Assembly (NCBI RefSeq): GCF_014174215.1 | Contig: NZ_JABEQL010000004.1 | Span: forward strand, 1 to 64,000 | DNA length: 64,000 nucleotides | Direction: 5' to 3' | From: Gluconacetobacter tumulicola | Lineage (GTDB): Bacteria > Pseudomonadota > Alphaproteobacteria > Acetobacterales > Acetobacteraceae | In this document: piece after piece, positions 15,789 through 24,371 of the stretch | Layout of the letters: every line of letters begins with the position of its first letter | Position numbering within the stretch: the first letter of the stretch is position 1 | Notes under the pieces: generated by a model | The model's database searches: none | Seen by the model: the letters and a program-made list of their open reading frames with translations, nothing else | What the model was told of the DNA's origin: nothing | Translations under genes and position numbers: made by a program

Positions 15789-18700
15789 ATGTCGCGCTTT
15801 TTCATTGACCGGCCCGTCTTCGCATGGGTCATCGGGCTGGTGATCATGCTGGTGGGGGCGGTCTCGATCTTCCGCCTGCCGATCGCCCAATATCCCTCCA
15901 TCGCGCCGCCGCAGATCGCGATCAGCGTGACCTATCCGGGTGCCTCGGCCGAGACGGTGAACAACACCGTGGTGCGGCCGATCCTGCAGCAGATGTACGG
16001 ACTGGACCATCTGGAATATGTCTCGGCGCAGTCCTACGCCAGCGGACAGATGGAAATCGACCTGACGTTCGAGCAGGGGACCAATCCCGACATCGCGCAG
16101 GTCCAGGTGCAGAACAAGCTGCAGCTGGCCCAGCCGCGCCTGCCCACCGAAGTCACGGCCCAGGGCCTGACCGTGACCAAGGCGGTCAGGAACTTCATGC
16201 TGGTGCTGGCCTTCATTTCCACCGACGGCAGCATGTCGGGCTTCGATATCGCCGATTATGTGGCGTCGAACGTGTCCGATCCGATCAGCCGCGTTTCGGG
16301 CGTGGGCGACCACACGCTGTTCGGCTCCGAATATGCCATGCGCATCTGGATGGACCCGGGCAAGCTGTTCAAATACGGGATGACGATCAGCGACGTGCAG
16401 ACGGCGCTGCAGGAGCAGAACATCCAGATCTCCTCGGGTGAAATCGGCGGCCTGCCGGCCAGCCCGGGTGCGCGGATGGATGCCACCATCATCGGCCCGA
16501 CCCGCCTGACCTCGCCCGAGGAATTCGGCAACATCCTGCTGCGTGTGGCCCAGGGCGGCTCGCAGGTGCGTATCCGCGATGTCGCACGGGTCGAGCTGGG
16601 GCCGCAAACCTACAACATCAGCTCGTTCTACAACAACAAGCCGACCGTCGGCATGGCGCTGAAGCTGGCCCCGGGCGCGAACCAGCTGACGACCGAAGCC
16701 GCCGTCCGCACCGAAATGGCGCAGCTCGAGAAATTCTTTCCGCCGGGACTGAAGATCGTCTATCCGCTGGATACCGAGCCCTTCATCGTCCTGTCGATCA
16801 AGGAAGTCGTCATCACCCTGGCGGAAGCGATCGCTCTCGTCTTCGTGGTGATGCTGATCTTCCTGCAGAATTTCCGCGCGACCCTGATCCCGACGATTGC
16901 CGTGCCGGTCGTGCTGCTCGGCACGTTCGGTATTCTCGCGGCGCTCGGGTTCTCGATCAACACGCTGACCATGCTGGCCATGGTGCTGGCGGTGGGCCTG
17001 CTGGTCGATGACGCCATCGTGGTGGTCGAGAATGTCGAGCGCGTGATGTCGGAAAAGAAGCTCTCGCCGAAGGAAGCCGCGCGCGTCTCGATGGACGAGA
17101 TCTCCGGCGCGCTGGTCGGCATCGTGCTGGTGCTGACGGCGGTGTTCCTGCCGATGGCGGCCTTCGGCGGCTCGACCGGCGTGATCTATCGCCAGTTCTC
17201 CATCACCATCGTCGCGGCGATGTGGCTGTCGGTGCTGGTGGCGATGATCATGACGCCCGCCCTGTGCGCCACGATGCTCAAGCCCGGCACGCATGAGAAG
17301 ACGCGCGGCCCGGCGGGCTGGTTCAATCGCACCTTCGCCCGCATCAACACGGGCTATCAGTCCGGCGTGCGCTGGATGCTGGGGCGCAGCGCGGTGTCGC
17401 TGGTGCTGTATGTGCTGCTGACCGGCCTGGTGGTCTTCCTGTTCGCCCGCCTGCCCCAGGGCTTCCTGCCGGACGAGGACCAGGGCCTGATCTTCGGCCA
17501 GGTGACGATGCCGCCCGGTGCGACCAAGGAGCAGACGGCGGCCGTCAACCACAAGATCACGGACTACATCCTGAAAAGCGAAAGCGACAATGTGGTGTCG
17601 GTCTTCGCGATGAACGGGTTCAACTTTGCCGGGCAGGGCCAGAATGCCGGTGCCTTCTTCATCCGGCTGAAGGATTGGGATCTGCGCCCCGGCGCCGCGC
17701 GCTCGTCTTCGGCCATCGCGATGCGGGTGATGATGCATTTCTGGGGCGATCCCGAGGCCCAGATCTTCGCCATCAATCCGCCCGCGGTGCTGGAACTGGG
17801 CAATGCGACCGGTTTCGACCTGGAACTGGAGGATCGCGGCCATGTGGGGCATGAGAAGCTGCTGGCCGCGCGCAACCAGATCCTGATGGCGGCGGCGAAG
17901 GACCCGCGCCTGATGGCGGTGCGCCCCAACGGGCTGGAGGATGCCCCGCAATACAAGCTCGACATCGATCGCGAGAAGGCGAATGCGCTGGGCGTGACGA
18001 ATGCCGAGATCAACACGATGGTCGAGGGGGCGCTGGGCTCGATCTACGTCAACCAGTTCATGCGCGATGACCGTGTGAAGCAGGTCTATATCCAGGGCGA
18101 GCCCGATGCGCGCATGCTGCCGCAGGACCTGGACAAATGGTATCTGCGCAACGCGGCCAACGGGCTGGTGCCGTTCAATGCCATTGCCTCGGGCCACTGG
18201 GTCGTGGGGCCGCAGAAGGTCGAGGATTATAACGGGCTGAACGCCTATGAAATCCTGGGCCAGCCCTCGGCGGGCTACAGCACCGGCACCGCGATGGTGG
18301 CGATCCAGGAGGCGCTGGCCAAGCTGCCGCCCGGAATCGGCTATGAATGGACCGGCCTGTCGTTCGAACAGATGGCGTCGGGCGGTTCGACCGGTCCACT
18401 CTACGCGCTGGCCGGGACGGTGATCCTGCTCTGCCTGGCCGCTCTGTATGAAAGCTGGGCGGTGCCCTTCGCGGTGATGCTGGTCATTCCGCTGGGTGTG
18501 CTGGGGGCGCTGACGGCCACGCTGTGGCGGGGCCTGGCCAATGACGTCTATTTCCAGGTGGGTCTGCTGACCACGGTGGGGCTGGCGGTGAAGAACGCGA
18601 TCCTGATCGTGGAATTCGCCAAGGCCTTCTTCGAATCCGGCGACAGCCTGCTGGACTCGGTGGTCAAGGCGGGGCGCGAGCGCCTGCGGCCGATCCTGAT

Positions 18701-18950
18701 GACCTCGATCGCCTTCGTCTGCGGCGTGTTTCCGCTGGCGATGGCGACCGGGGCCGGTTCGGGCGCGCGGGTCGCGATCGGCACGGCCGTGGTGGGCGGC
18801 ATGCTGTCGGCCACCCTGCTGGCCATCTATTTCGTGCCGCTGTTCTTCGTGCTGGTGCTGCGGCTGTTCCGGGTCCGCCGGGTGAAGGACCGCGTGGACC
18901 CGCATGCCGATCTATCCCGTCCCGCCGGGCCGTCCGGTCAGGAGAGCTGA
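15789..18950 (+). CDS. RND multidrug efflux permease (HAE1 family, AcrB/MexB type)
   Basis: A 1053-residue proton-driven inner-membrane pump of typical HAE1 length. It opens MSRFFIDRPVFAWVIGLVIM, as AcrB-like pumps do. TM4 carries the proton-relay Asp pair in GLLVDDAIVVVENVERVM. Two large periplasmic porter loops separate TM1/2 and TM7/8, and the twelve-TM duplicated layout is complete. It lies 6 bases after the adaptor gene and 4 bases before the outer-membrane factor, forming one operon likely repressed by the divergent TetR protein. Probable substrates are hydrophobic drugs, solvents or plant phenolics; this is inference. Confidence 0.95.
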   Translation: MSRFFIDRPVFAWVIGLVIMLVGAVSIFRLPIAQYPSIAPPQIAISVTYPGASAETVNNTVVRPILQQMYGLDHLEYVSAQSYASGQMEIDLTFEQGTNPDIAQVQVQNKLQLAQPRLPTEVTAQGLTVTKAVRNFMLVLAFISTDGSMSGFDIADYVASNVSDPISRVSGVGDHTLFGSEYAMRIWMDPGKLFKYGMTISDVQTALQEQNIQISSGEIGGLPASPGARMDATIIGPTRLTSPEEFGNILLRVAQGGSQVRIRDVARVELGPQTYNISSFYNNKPTVGMALKLAPGANQLTTEAAVRTEMAQLEKFFPPGLKIVYPLDTEPFIVLSIKEVVITLAEAIALVFVVMLIFLQNFRATLIPTIAVPVVLLGTFGILAALGFSINTLTMLAMVLAVGLLVDDAIVVVENVERVMSEKKLSPKEAARVSMDEISGALVGIVLVLTAVFLPMAAFGGSTGVIYRQFSITIVAAMWLSVLVAMIMTPALCATMLKPGTHEKTRGPAGWFNRTFARINTGYQSGVRWMLGRSAVSLVLYVLLTGLVVFLFARLPQGFLPDEDQGLIFGQVTMPPGATKEQTAAVNHKITDYILKSESDNVVSVFAMNGFNFAGQGQNAGAFFIRLKDWDLRPGAARSSSAIAMRVMMHFWGDPEAQIFAINPPAVLELGNATGFDLELEDRGHVGHEKLLAARNQILMAAAKDPRLMAVRPNGLEDAPQYKLDIDREKANALGVTNAEINTMVEGALGSIYVNQFMRDDRVKQVYIQGEPDARMLPQDLDKWYLRNAANGLVPFNAIASGHWVVGPQKVEDYNGLNAYEILGQPSAGYSTGTAMVAIQEALAKLPPGIGYEWTGLSFEQMASGGSTGPLYALAGTVILLCLAALYESWAVPFAVMLVIPLGVLGALTATLWRGLANDVYFQVGLLTTVGLAVKNAILIVEFAKAFFESGDSLLDSVVKAGRERLRPILMTSIAFVCGVFPLAMATGAGSGARVAIGTAVVGGMLSATLLAIYFVPLFFVLVLRLFRVRRVKDRVDPHADLSRPAGPSGQES

Positions 18951-18954
18951 GTTC

Positions 18955-20469
18955 ATGAACGGGTTTCTTTCTCCGCGCCGCGCCGGGCTGATGGTCCTGG
19001 CGGCGCTGTCGGGATGCACGATGATCCCCGACTACAAGCGGCCGGCACTGCCGGTCGCATCGACCTGGCCGCAGGGGCCGGCCTATCACGCCGGCGCCCC
19101 TGGGCAGATCGGCACGGCGGCTTCGGACCTGGGCTGGCGCGAATTCTTCGTCGACAAGCGGTTGCAGGCGCTGATCGCGCTGGCGGTGCGGGACAATCGC
19201 GACCTGCGTTCGGCGGCCTATGCCGTGGTGCAGGCTCAGGGCCAGTACCAGGTGCAGCATGCCTCGCTGTTTCCGCAGATCGGATCGACCGGGCAGGCGG
19301 TCTATCAGGCGCCGTCGAGTCATGCGGGCTTCAGCTTCGCGCCGGGCCTCGGTGCCGGCAGGAGCGGCGCGGCCTATGGCGATGGCCGCGTCTTCAAATT
19401 CTACCAGGCGGGCATCGGCTTCTCGTCATACGAGATCGACCTGTTCGGCCGCATTCGCAGCCTGTCGCGCGAGGCGGCGGACCAGGTTCTCAGCCAGGCC
19501 GCCAGCGAGCGCAGCCTGCTGATCAGCGTCATCTCGCAGGTGGCGACCACCTATGTGGCGTGGCTGGCCGATACCGAGCAGCTGAAGGTGACCGACCAGA
19601 CGCTGGCGTCGCAGAAGGAGACGCTGCGCCTGACCCAGGCCGGCCTCGATCACGGTGAGGCCAACCAGCTCACCCTGCGTCAGGTCGAGACCCAGGTGGA
19701 GCAGGCGGCGGCCAACCACGCCCAGTACCAGCGCCAGGTGGCGCAGGACGAGAACCAGCTGGCGCTGCTGGTGGGGGCGCCGCTGCCTGCCAACCTGCCG
19801 GCCCCCGCGCCGTTCGGGAAGCAGACGGTCCTGGCCGACCTGCCGGCCGGACTGCCCTCCGACCTGCTGGACCGGCGGCCGGACATCCAGTCTGCCGAAT
19901 TCACGTTGCTGTCGGCCAATGACGATATCGGCGCGGCGCGGGCCGCCTTCTTCCCACGCCTGACCCTGACGGCGTCGGACGGCGTGTCCAGCCTGCAGTT
20001 CCGCAACCTGTTCACCCAGGGCGCCACCACGTTCGGGGTCAATCCCCAGATCCAGATCCCGTTGCTGACCTGGGGCCAGAACGAGGGCACGCTCCAGGCT
20101 TCCAAGGCCCTGCGCAACCAGCGCATGGCGGCGTATGAAAAGGCGATCCAGACGGCTTTCCACGAGGTTTCGGATGCGCTGGCCGCGCGGGCGACCTATC
20201 TGGACCAGGCGCGCCAGCTCGATGCGCTGGTGGACTCCTCGACCGATGCCTACCGGCTGGCGCGGATGCGCTTCGATGCTGGCGTGGATTCGTACCTGAA
20301 TACGCTGGACGCGCAGCGTACGCTCTATGGCGCGCAGCAGAGCCGGATTTCGGTGCATGAGGCGCGCTACCAGAATCTGATCACCGTCTATCGCGCCTTG
20401 GGGGGCGGATGGACGGAACGGAGCGTGCCGCCGGGGCAGGCCGCCGCGGCGGCGACGCAGAAAGGCTGA
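18955..20469 (+). CDS. RND efflux outer-membrane factor (NodT/OprM-type lipoprotein)
   Basis: A 504-residue outer-membrane channel. The signal ends in the lipobox LSGC (AALSGC, about residue 21), followed by the family start 'TMIPDYKRPALPV'. Two OEP (TolC-like) repeats follow, with SYEIDLFGRIRSLSREA in the first and PDIQSAEFTLLSANDDIGAARAAFFPRLTL in the second. GGAGAG is well placed before the ATG at 18955, and the gene starts 4 bases after the pump stop. It completes the tripartite exporter. A strong terminator follows at 20496-20523. Confidence 0.93.
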   Translation: MNGFLSPRRAGLMVLAALSGCTMIPDYKRPALPVASTWPQGPAYHAGAPGQIGTAASDLGWREFFVDKRLQALIALAVRDNRDLRSAAYAVVQAQGQYQVQHASLFPQIGSTGQAVYQAPSSHAGFSFAPGLGAGRSGAAYGDGRVFKFYQAGIGFSSYEIDLFGRIRSLSREAADQVLSQAASERSLLISVISQVATTYVAWLADTEQLKVTDQTLASQKETLRLTQAGLDHGEANQLTLRQVETQVEQAAANHAQYQRQVAQDENQLALLVGAPLPANLPAPAPFGKQTVLADLPAGLPSDLLDRRPDIQSAEFTLLSANDDIGAARAAFFPRLTLTASDGVSSLQFRNLFTQGATTFGVNPQIQIPLLTWGQNEGTLQASKALRNQRMAAYEKAIQTAFHEVSDALAARATYLDQARQLDALVDSSTDAYRLARMRFDAGVDSYLNTLDAQRTLYGAQQSRISVHEARYQNLITVYRALGGGWTERSVPPGQAAAAATQKG

Positions 20470-20495
20470 AGGGCCCGGTATGGGTCAGTCTGCAG

Positions 20496-20523
20496 GGCGG
20501 GTCCTTCGGGGCCCGCCTTTTTT
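20496..20523 (+). terminator. Intrinsic terminator of the RND operon
   Basis: GGCGGGTCC (20496-20504), a TTCG tetraloop, GGGCCCGCC (20509-20517) and six T residues make a 9-bp stem (one G-U) with a stable UUCG loop and U-tract. It starts 27 bases after the outer-membrane-factor stop codon. Confidence 0.93.
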
Positions 20524-20580
20524 GTTCTGCACGCAAATTCAGCACTGTCATGAAATAACAGTGAATGGAACGCGATCGTT

Positions 20581-20614
20581 TATTGTGCGTTGCAATGTAT
20601 TGTGCGCTGCAACA
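20581..20614. repeat. Tandem 17-bp direct repeat upstream of the hairpin series
   Basis: The unit TATTGTGCGTTGCAATG at 20581-20597 is followed at once by TATTGTGCGCTGCAACA (20598-20614), matching at 14 of 17 positions. Across the two units, GTTGCA...TGCAAC also forms an inverted repeat. A second inverted repeat, CACTGT (20543-20548) / ACAGTG (20558-20563), lies just before. Such spaced repeats near a promoter usually bind a regulator. Which one is unknown. Confidence 0.5.
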
Positions 20615-20648
20615 AAATCATCAAACGGCGTTTATTTGCATATTTCGT

Positions 20649-20677
20649 TTGACCGATAGAAAAAAACGCGTCATTAA
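20649..20677 (+). promoter_or_regulatory. Possible promoter of the structured RNA segment
   Basis: TTGACC at 20649-20654 is a good -35 match. With a 17-base spacer, CATTAA at 20672-20677 is a poor -10 match. Transcription would start near 20684, just before the first hairpin. Confidence 0.35.
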
Positions 20678-20683
20678 AGCTTC

Positions 20684-20822
20684 ATCAGAGTGAGAAGACC
20701 GGAACGGCCCACTCTTGAGAACAAGAAACCCGCGGCGATACGATCGCGGGACTTAAAAATGAGGGATCGAACCCTCGGACTGACCTTAAAAAAGGTGCAT
20801 CTTTCACGATGCACCTTTTTTT
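20684..20822 (+). ncRNA. Candidate structured RNA: four hairpins ending in a strong terminator, upstream of a DUF1275 gene
   Basis: Four consecutive helices are visible. (1) AGAGTG 20687-20692 with CACTCT 20710-20715, enclosing a small CCG-gaa-CGG hairpin. (2) CCCGCG 20729-20734 with CGCGGG 20745-20750. (3) GAGGG 20761-20765 with CCCTC 20772-20776. (4) GGTGCATC with GATGCACC as the terminator stem. No protein-coding frame fits. The next gene starts only 52 bases after the T-tract, so this may be either an independent sRNA or a 5' leader that controls DUF1275 gene expression by termination. I do not recognise a known RNA family. On the minus strand, helix 3 reads like a tRNA T-arm (loop TTCGATC), so a decayed tRNA fragment is an alternative for that part only. 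Confidence 0.5.
20788..20822. terminator. Strong, bidirectional-looking intrinsic terminator
   Basis: Six A residues, GGTGCATC (20794-20801), loop TTTCAC, GATGCACC (20808-20815) and seven T residues. The perfect 8-bp stem is extended by A-T pairing and can terminate transcription in either direction. It lies 52 bases before the proposed TTG start of the DUF1275 gene. Confidence 0.9.
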
Positions 20823-20874
20823 ATTGGCCTGCCTGCGATATGCGCGGTGCCTCGTTTCTGAGGACAGGCCCGGA

Positions 20875-21555
20875 TTGAAACCGATTTCCCCCGACCCACG
20901 GCTGGTTATTGTCGTCATCATGGTCACCGTCGCCATGGGGGCGCTGGATGCCATTTCGTTGACCCATCTGAAGGTCTTCACCGGCTACATGACCGCGACC
21001 GTCATCCTGATCGCGGTGCATCTGACCTCGGGGGAATCGATCGCCGGGCCGGGCGTGGTGGCGATTACCGCCTATCTGGCCGGGGCGGCGATGGGCGGCC
21101 GCCTGGTCCGGCGCTCTCATTCGCGCCGGCGCACGGTGGCGGACCTGCTGATGGCGGTGGGCGCGCTGGTGCTGGTGGCGGCCCTGGTCTGGTGGCAGGA
21201 CGCGGCCTGGCGGTACTATGCCACGCTGGTCGTGCTTGCCGTTGCCATGGGGTTGCAGACCTCGGCCACCCGTCACGCCCAGGTCACGGACCTGACATTG
21301 CCGGCCGCCACCATGCTGCTGCATGGGCTGATGCATGACAGCCGGCTGGCCGGCGGCCCGGCGAAAGGGGCCTGGCGGCGGGTGGTGGCGATTTTCGCCC
21401 TGTTCGGCGGTGCGGTGCTGGGCGCGCTGATGTCCAGCGTGTCGGTGCCGGTCTCGATCGGTCTGGTGGGGCTGCTGATCGGCAGCGCCGGGTGCCTGCT
21501 GTATGTGGGCGACCATCCGCTGCTGGAACGGCTGGAAACACTCGGCCCGTCCTGA
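20875..21555 (+). CDS. DUF1275 (YoaK-type) integral membrane protein
   Basis: A 226-residue membrane protein with about six hydrophobic segments. GALDAISLTHLKVFTGYMTA near residues 20-40 is the DUF1275 signature (usually 'GxVDAxSF...FTANMTGN'), and GLQTSATRHAQVTDLTLP is the family's second conserved block. Function is unknown; transport is assumed. The in-frame ATG at 20809 lies inside the terminator and cannot be the start. The TTG at 20875, with AGGACAGG 7-14 bases upstream, gives the normal family length. Its short, terminator-preceded leader suggests attenuation control. Confidence 0.8.
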   Translation: MKPISPDPRLVIVVIMVTVAMGALDAISLTHLKVFTGYMTATVILIAVHLTSGESIAGPGVVAITAYLAGAAMGGRLVRRSHSRRRTVADLLMAVGALVLVAALVWWQDAAWRYYATLVVLAVAMGLQTSATRHAQVTDLTLPAATMLLHGLMHDSRLAGGPAKGAWRRVVAIFALFGGAVLGALMSSVSVPVSIGLVGLLIGSAGCLLYVGDHPLLERLETLGPS

Positions 21556-21559
21556 GCCT

Positions 21560-21674
21560 CAGGGCGCTGCCCTGAAACCCGGCAAGGGCCGGCGGCCCCT
21601 GCCCCCCGATTCGTTAATGGAATGGTTTGCAAAGGCCGTCGGCCTTTGCCTGGGTCAAGGGGCAGAGCCCCTTG
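21560..21674. repeat. Cluster of short palindromes (REP/BIME-like intergenic repeat)
   Basis: Between the convergent DUF1275 and pyruvate kinase genes lie several perfect palindromes with three-base loops: CAGGGC-gct-GCCCTG (21560-21574), GCAAAGGCC-gtc-GGCCTTTGC (21629-21649) and CAAGGGGC-aga-GCCCCTTG (21656-21674), with an imperfect one near 21583-21600. None is followed by a T-tract in a gene's direction except through their position. A related palindrome lies at 62705-62721, so this is probably a genome-wide extragenic repeat family. Confidence 0.65.
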
Positions 21675-21679
21675 GACGC

Positions 21680-23119
21680 TTACGGCACCTTGGCAACGCG
21701 CAGCGTATTGGTGCTGCCCGCCACGCCGAAGGGCAGGCCCGCCGCGATCACGATCCGGTCGCCCGACCGGGTCAGGCCGCTGGCGACGGCGGCCTCGATC
21801 GCCTGGTCCACCACGTTTTCCACCGTGCGTACCGGCGTTTCCTGCCCGACCGACTGGGCGGTGACGCCCCACACGACACACAGGCGGCGGGCGATCTCGT
21901 CGTTCGGTGTCAGGCCGATGATCGGGCAGGAGGGCCGCTCGCGCGAGATGCGCAGGGCGGTCGCCCCCGCCAGGGTAAAGGCGACGATCGCGCGCGCATC
22001 CACCGTGGTGGCGATCTGGCCCGATGCGGCGGCGATGGCGTCGGCGACGAAGCCTTCCGGCGCCGGGCAGCTGGCCTGCATCAGCGACTGCCAGACCGCG
22101 TCTTCCTCCACCCGGCTGACGATGCGGCTCATGATACCGACCGCTTCCAGCGGAAACTGTCCGGCTGCCGTTTCGGCCGACAGCATCACGGCATCGGCGC
22201 CGTCGAACACGGCGGTCGCCACGTCCGACGCTTCGGCGCGGGTCGGGGTGGGGGCGCTGATCATGCTTTCCAGCATCTGGGTCGCGACCACCACCGGTTT
22301 GCCCAGCTGGCGGCACAGGCGGATGATGTGCTTCTGCGCCAGCGGCACCGCCTCGGGCGGCAGTTCGACACCCAGGTCGCCGCGTGCGACCATCACCGCG
22401 TCGGACAGGCGGACGATCTGGTCCAGATTGTCCATCGCCTGCGGCTTTTCGATCTTGGTCATGATCCAGGCGCGGCCCCCGGCGATGGCGCGGGCCTCCT
22501 GCACATCCTCGGGGCGCTGGACGAAGGACAGGCCGATATAATCGACGCCGAGATCCAGGGCGAAATCCAGGTCGCTGCGGTCCTTCTCGGTCAGGGCCGG
22601 GATCGGCAGCACGATGTCGGGCACGTTCACGCCCTTGCGGTCGGACAGCACGCCGCCGACGGCGACGATGGTGTCCAGATGGTCCACGCCCACTTCGCGC
22701 ACCACCAGGCGCAGCTTGCCGTCATCCAGCAGCAGGTTGCTGCCCACGGTCGCGGCGTGGATGATCTCGGGGTGCGGCAGGCGGACCCGCTGTTCGGTGC
22801 CCGGCGCATCGTCCAGGTCCAGGCGGAAGAACGCCCCCGTCCGCAAGGTGACCTTGCCCTGCTCGAACGTGCCCACGCGCAGCTTGGGGCCCTGGACATC
22901 GGCCAGGACGCCGATCGGCCGGCCCAGCTCGGCCTCGACCGCGCGAATGATCTCGTAGCGGGCGGCATGGTCGGCATGCGTGCCGTGCGAGAAATTCAGG
23001 CGGAACACGTCGGCCCCGGCCTCGGCCAGCGCGCGGATGATGTCGCGGGTGGACGAGGCCGGCCCCAGCGTCGATACGATCTTGGTGCGGCGGGGATGTA
23101 AGGCGGTGGCGGAGGACAT
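21680..23119 (-). CDS. pyk: Pyruvate kinase
   Basis: A 479-residue glycolytic enzyme converting phosphoenolpyruvate and ADP to pyruvate and ATP. It starts with RRTKIVSTLGPASS and has FRLNFSHG (nucleotide and K+ site). The active-site signature is IMTKIEKPQAMDNLDQI, with the catalytic Lys, then VMVARGDLGVELP (metal-binding Glu/Asp) and the effector C-terminal domain. The length is standard. It is the last gene of a leftward group with the SH3 protein gene 87 bases upstream. Pyruvate phosphate dikinase, which works in the opposite direction, is encoded at 48207-50891. Confidence 0.95.
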   Translation of the reverse strand: MSSATALHPRRTKIVSTLGPASSTRDIIRALAEAGADVFRLNFSHGTHADHAARYEIIRAVEAELGRPIGVLADVQGPKLRVGTFEQGKVTLRTGAFFRLDLDDAPGTEQRVRLPHPEIIHAATVGSNLLLDDGKLRLVVREVGVDHLDTIVAVGGVLSDRKGVNVPDIVLPIPALTEKDRSDLDFALDLGVDYIGLSFVQRPEDVQEARAIAGGRAWIMTKIEKPQAMDNLDQIVRLSDAVMVARGDLGVELPPEAVPLAQKHIIRLCRQLGKPVVVATQMLESMISAPTPTRAEASDVATAVFDGADAVMLSAETAAGQFPLEAVGIMSRIVSRVEEDAVWQSLMQASCPAPEGFVADAIAAASGQIATTVDARAIVAFTLAGATALRISRERPSCPIIGLTPNDEIARRLCVVWGVTAQSVGQETPVRTVENVVDQAIEAAVASGLTRSGDRIVIAAGLPFGVAGSTNTLRVAKVP

Positions 23120-23206
23120 GGGCGTTTTCTCCTTCTGGATTCTGTCCGCGACCAGTTTGCTCCGTTCTGCCCCGGCGGGTACGGTCGTCTTCGGCCCGCG
23201 CGGTTT

Positions 23207-24292
23207 TCAGGACGGTTGAATGGTCTCCTGCGGCAGCAGGCCCCAGACCGCATTGCGGTCCAGCCAGCCCGAATAATGTTGCACGCTGACGCGGCACCAG
23301 CTGGTGCCGGCCGCGCAGGTACGAAGGATGCCGACCGTGCCGGGCTTCAGTACCGCGACAAGGGCCGAACCGGCATCCGGGGCCGAGCGCAGCATGACCG
23401 CTCCGGGGATGGACGCAGCCGCGCCTGGGTCCGCCAGGCGTCCGACCTCCCGGCTATCGAAATGGCCGGACGGCGGATTGGTTGCCTGCCGGGCGGCGGG
23501 CGGCGTGGCGGGCGCGCCGGCGGATGGAGCCGGAGGCGTCGCCTGGGCCGGATCGACCGGCGGCAGGCCGGTGATGACGAAGCTGCGCGTGCCCACCAGC
23601 GTCGCCTGGTGCACCCAGCCCTTCTGGCCGTCGGAATCCTCGACCAGGCGCCAGACGTCGAACTCACGCTCGATTTTCACCGGCAGGTCCCGGCGGTGAT
23701 AGACCCATTCGATCGGGTAACGCTGCCCGGGGCCGGAGCGCATGTTCACCTCGTCCGCGCGCAGCGCCGCGAAGCGGGGCAGCGGCAGGCCGGTGATCGC
23801 GCCCTTGTCGGCCGGGGCCGGTGGTTCGGCGGGCGTCGCGGGCGGGGGAATGGCGACAGCCGCCCCGCCGGTGGAGGCTGCCGCTGCCCCCGCTGCTGCC
23901 ACCCCTGCGGCGGCCGCGACGGGTGCCGCCATGGCCGCCGCGTGGCGGGCATGTGCCGCATGGGGTGCGATCGCCGCGTGGTGATGAGAAGCAGGGCCGG
24001 CATGGGCGGGCGCGTGCGCGGCGGCCGCATGGCCATGATGGTGCGCCGTGGCCACGCCGGAGGCTGCCGCCGGATGATGCCGCTTATGGTGCGCGGTGCC
24101 GGCGGCCGTGGCCTTGGCGGCGGCATGGCGATGATGATGGTGCGCCGTCTTGGACGGTTCCGGCGTGGCTGCCGCCGCGGCATGGGGCGCAAGCGGAACC
24201 AGCAGCGTCGCGCAGAGCATCCAGCCGGAGCATCCGCGCGTGTTGGCGCGGCGCGGCGCGGGGGAGAGGGCAAGGAAGGAAGAGGGCGTCAT
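23207..24292 (-). CDS. Exported SH3b-domain protein with a histidine/alanine-rich low-complexity region
   Basis: A 361-residue protein. A signal peptide lies at about residues 1-42 (hydrophobic GWMLCATLLVPLAPHAAAAA). Residues about 45-150 are a low-complexity tract of Ala, His, Lys and Pro with many HH/HHHH runs that could bind metal ions or peptidoglycan. Two bacterial SH3 domains follow: one beginning RADEVNMRSGPGQRYPIEWV (about residues 170-235), and one at the C-terminus with AVMLRSAPDAGSALVAVLKPG. SH3b pairs usually bind cell-wall peptides. The start at 24292 is taken because it directly precedes the signal peptide and has GGCAGGG upstream. It lies between the dsrE-like gene and pyk on the same strand. 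Confidence 0.8.
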   Translation of the reverse strand: MTPSSFLALSPAPRRANTRGCSGWMLCATLLVPLAPHAAAAATPEPSKTAHHHHRHAAAKATAAGTAHHKRHHPAAASGVATAHHHGHAAAAHAPAHAGPASHHHAAIAPHAAHARHAAAMAAPVAAAAGVAAAGAAAASTGGAAVAIPPPATPAEPPAPADKGAITGLPLPRFAALRADEVNMRSGPGQRYPIEWVYHRRDLPVKIEREFDVWRLVEDSDGQKGWVHQATLVGTRSFVITGLPPVDPAQATPPAPSAGAPATPPAARQATNPPSGHFDSREVGRLADPGAAASIPGAVMLRSAPDAGSALVAVLKPGTVGILRTCAAGTSWCRVSVQHYSGWLDRNAVWGLLPQETIQPS

Positions 24293-24371
24293 GGCTGCAT
24301 CCCTGCCAAGGCGCGCGCCGCACGGCAAGGGGATTTGCGGCCCCTTGGGCATGGCGGGATCGGCCGCCCCG

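Noticed and set aside
14496-18905. Very long minus-strand open frame (1469 codons) through the RND operon
   Set aside because: It is the antisense shadow of the adaptor and RND pump genes in GC-rich DNA; composition is His/Gln/Arg-rich with no domain, and the plus-strand genes are unmistakable.
20755-20780. tRNA gene on the minus strand suggested by a T-arm-like hairpin (loop TTCGATC)
   Set aside because: No acceptor stem, anticodon arm or CCA can be folded around it; kept only as an alternative for one helix of the candidate RNA.
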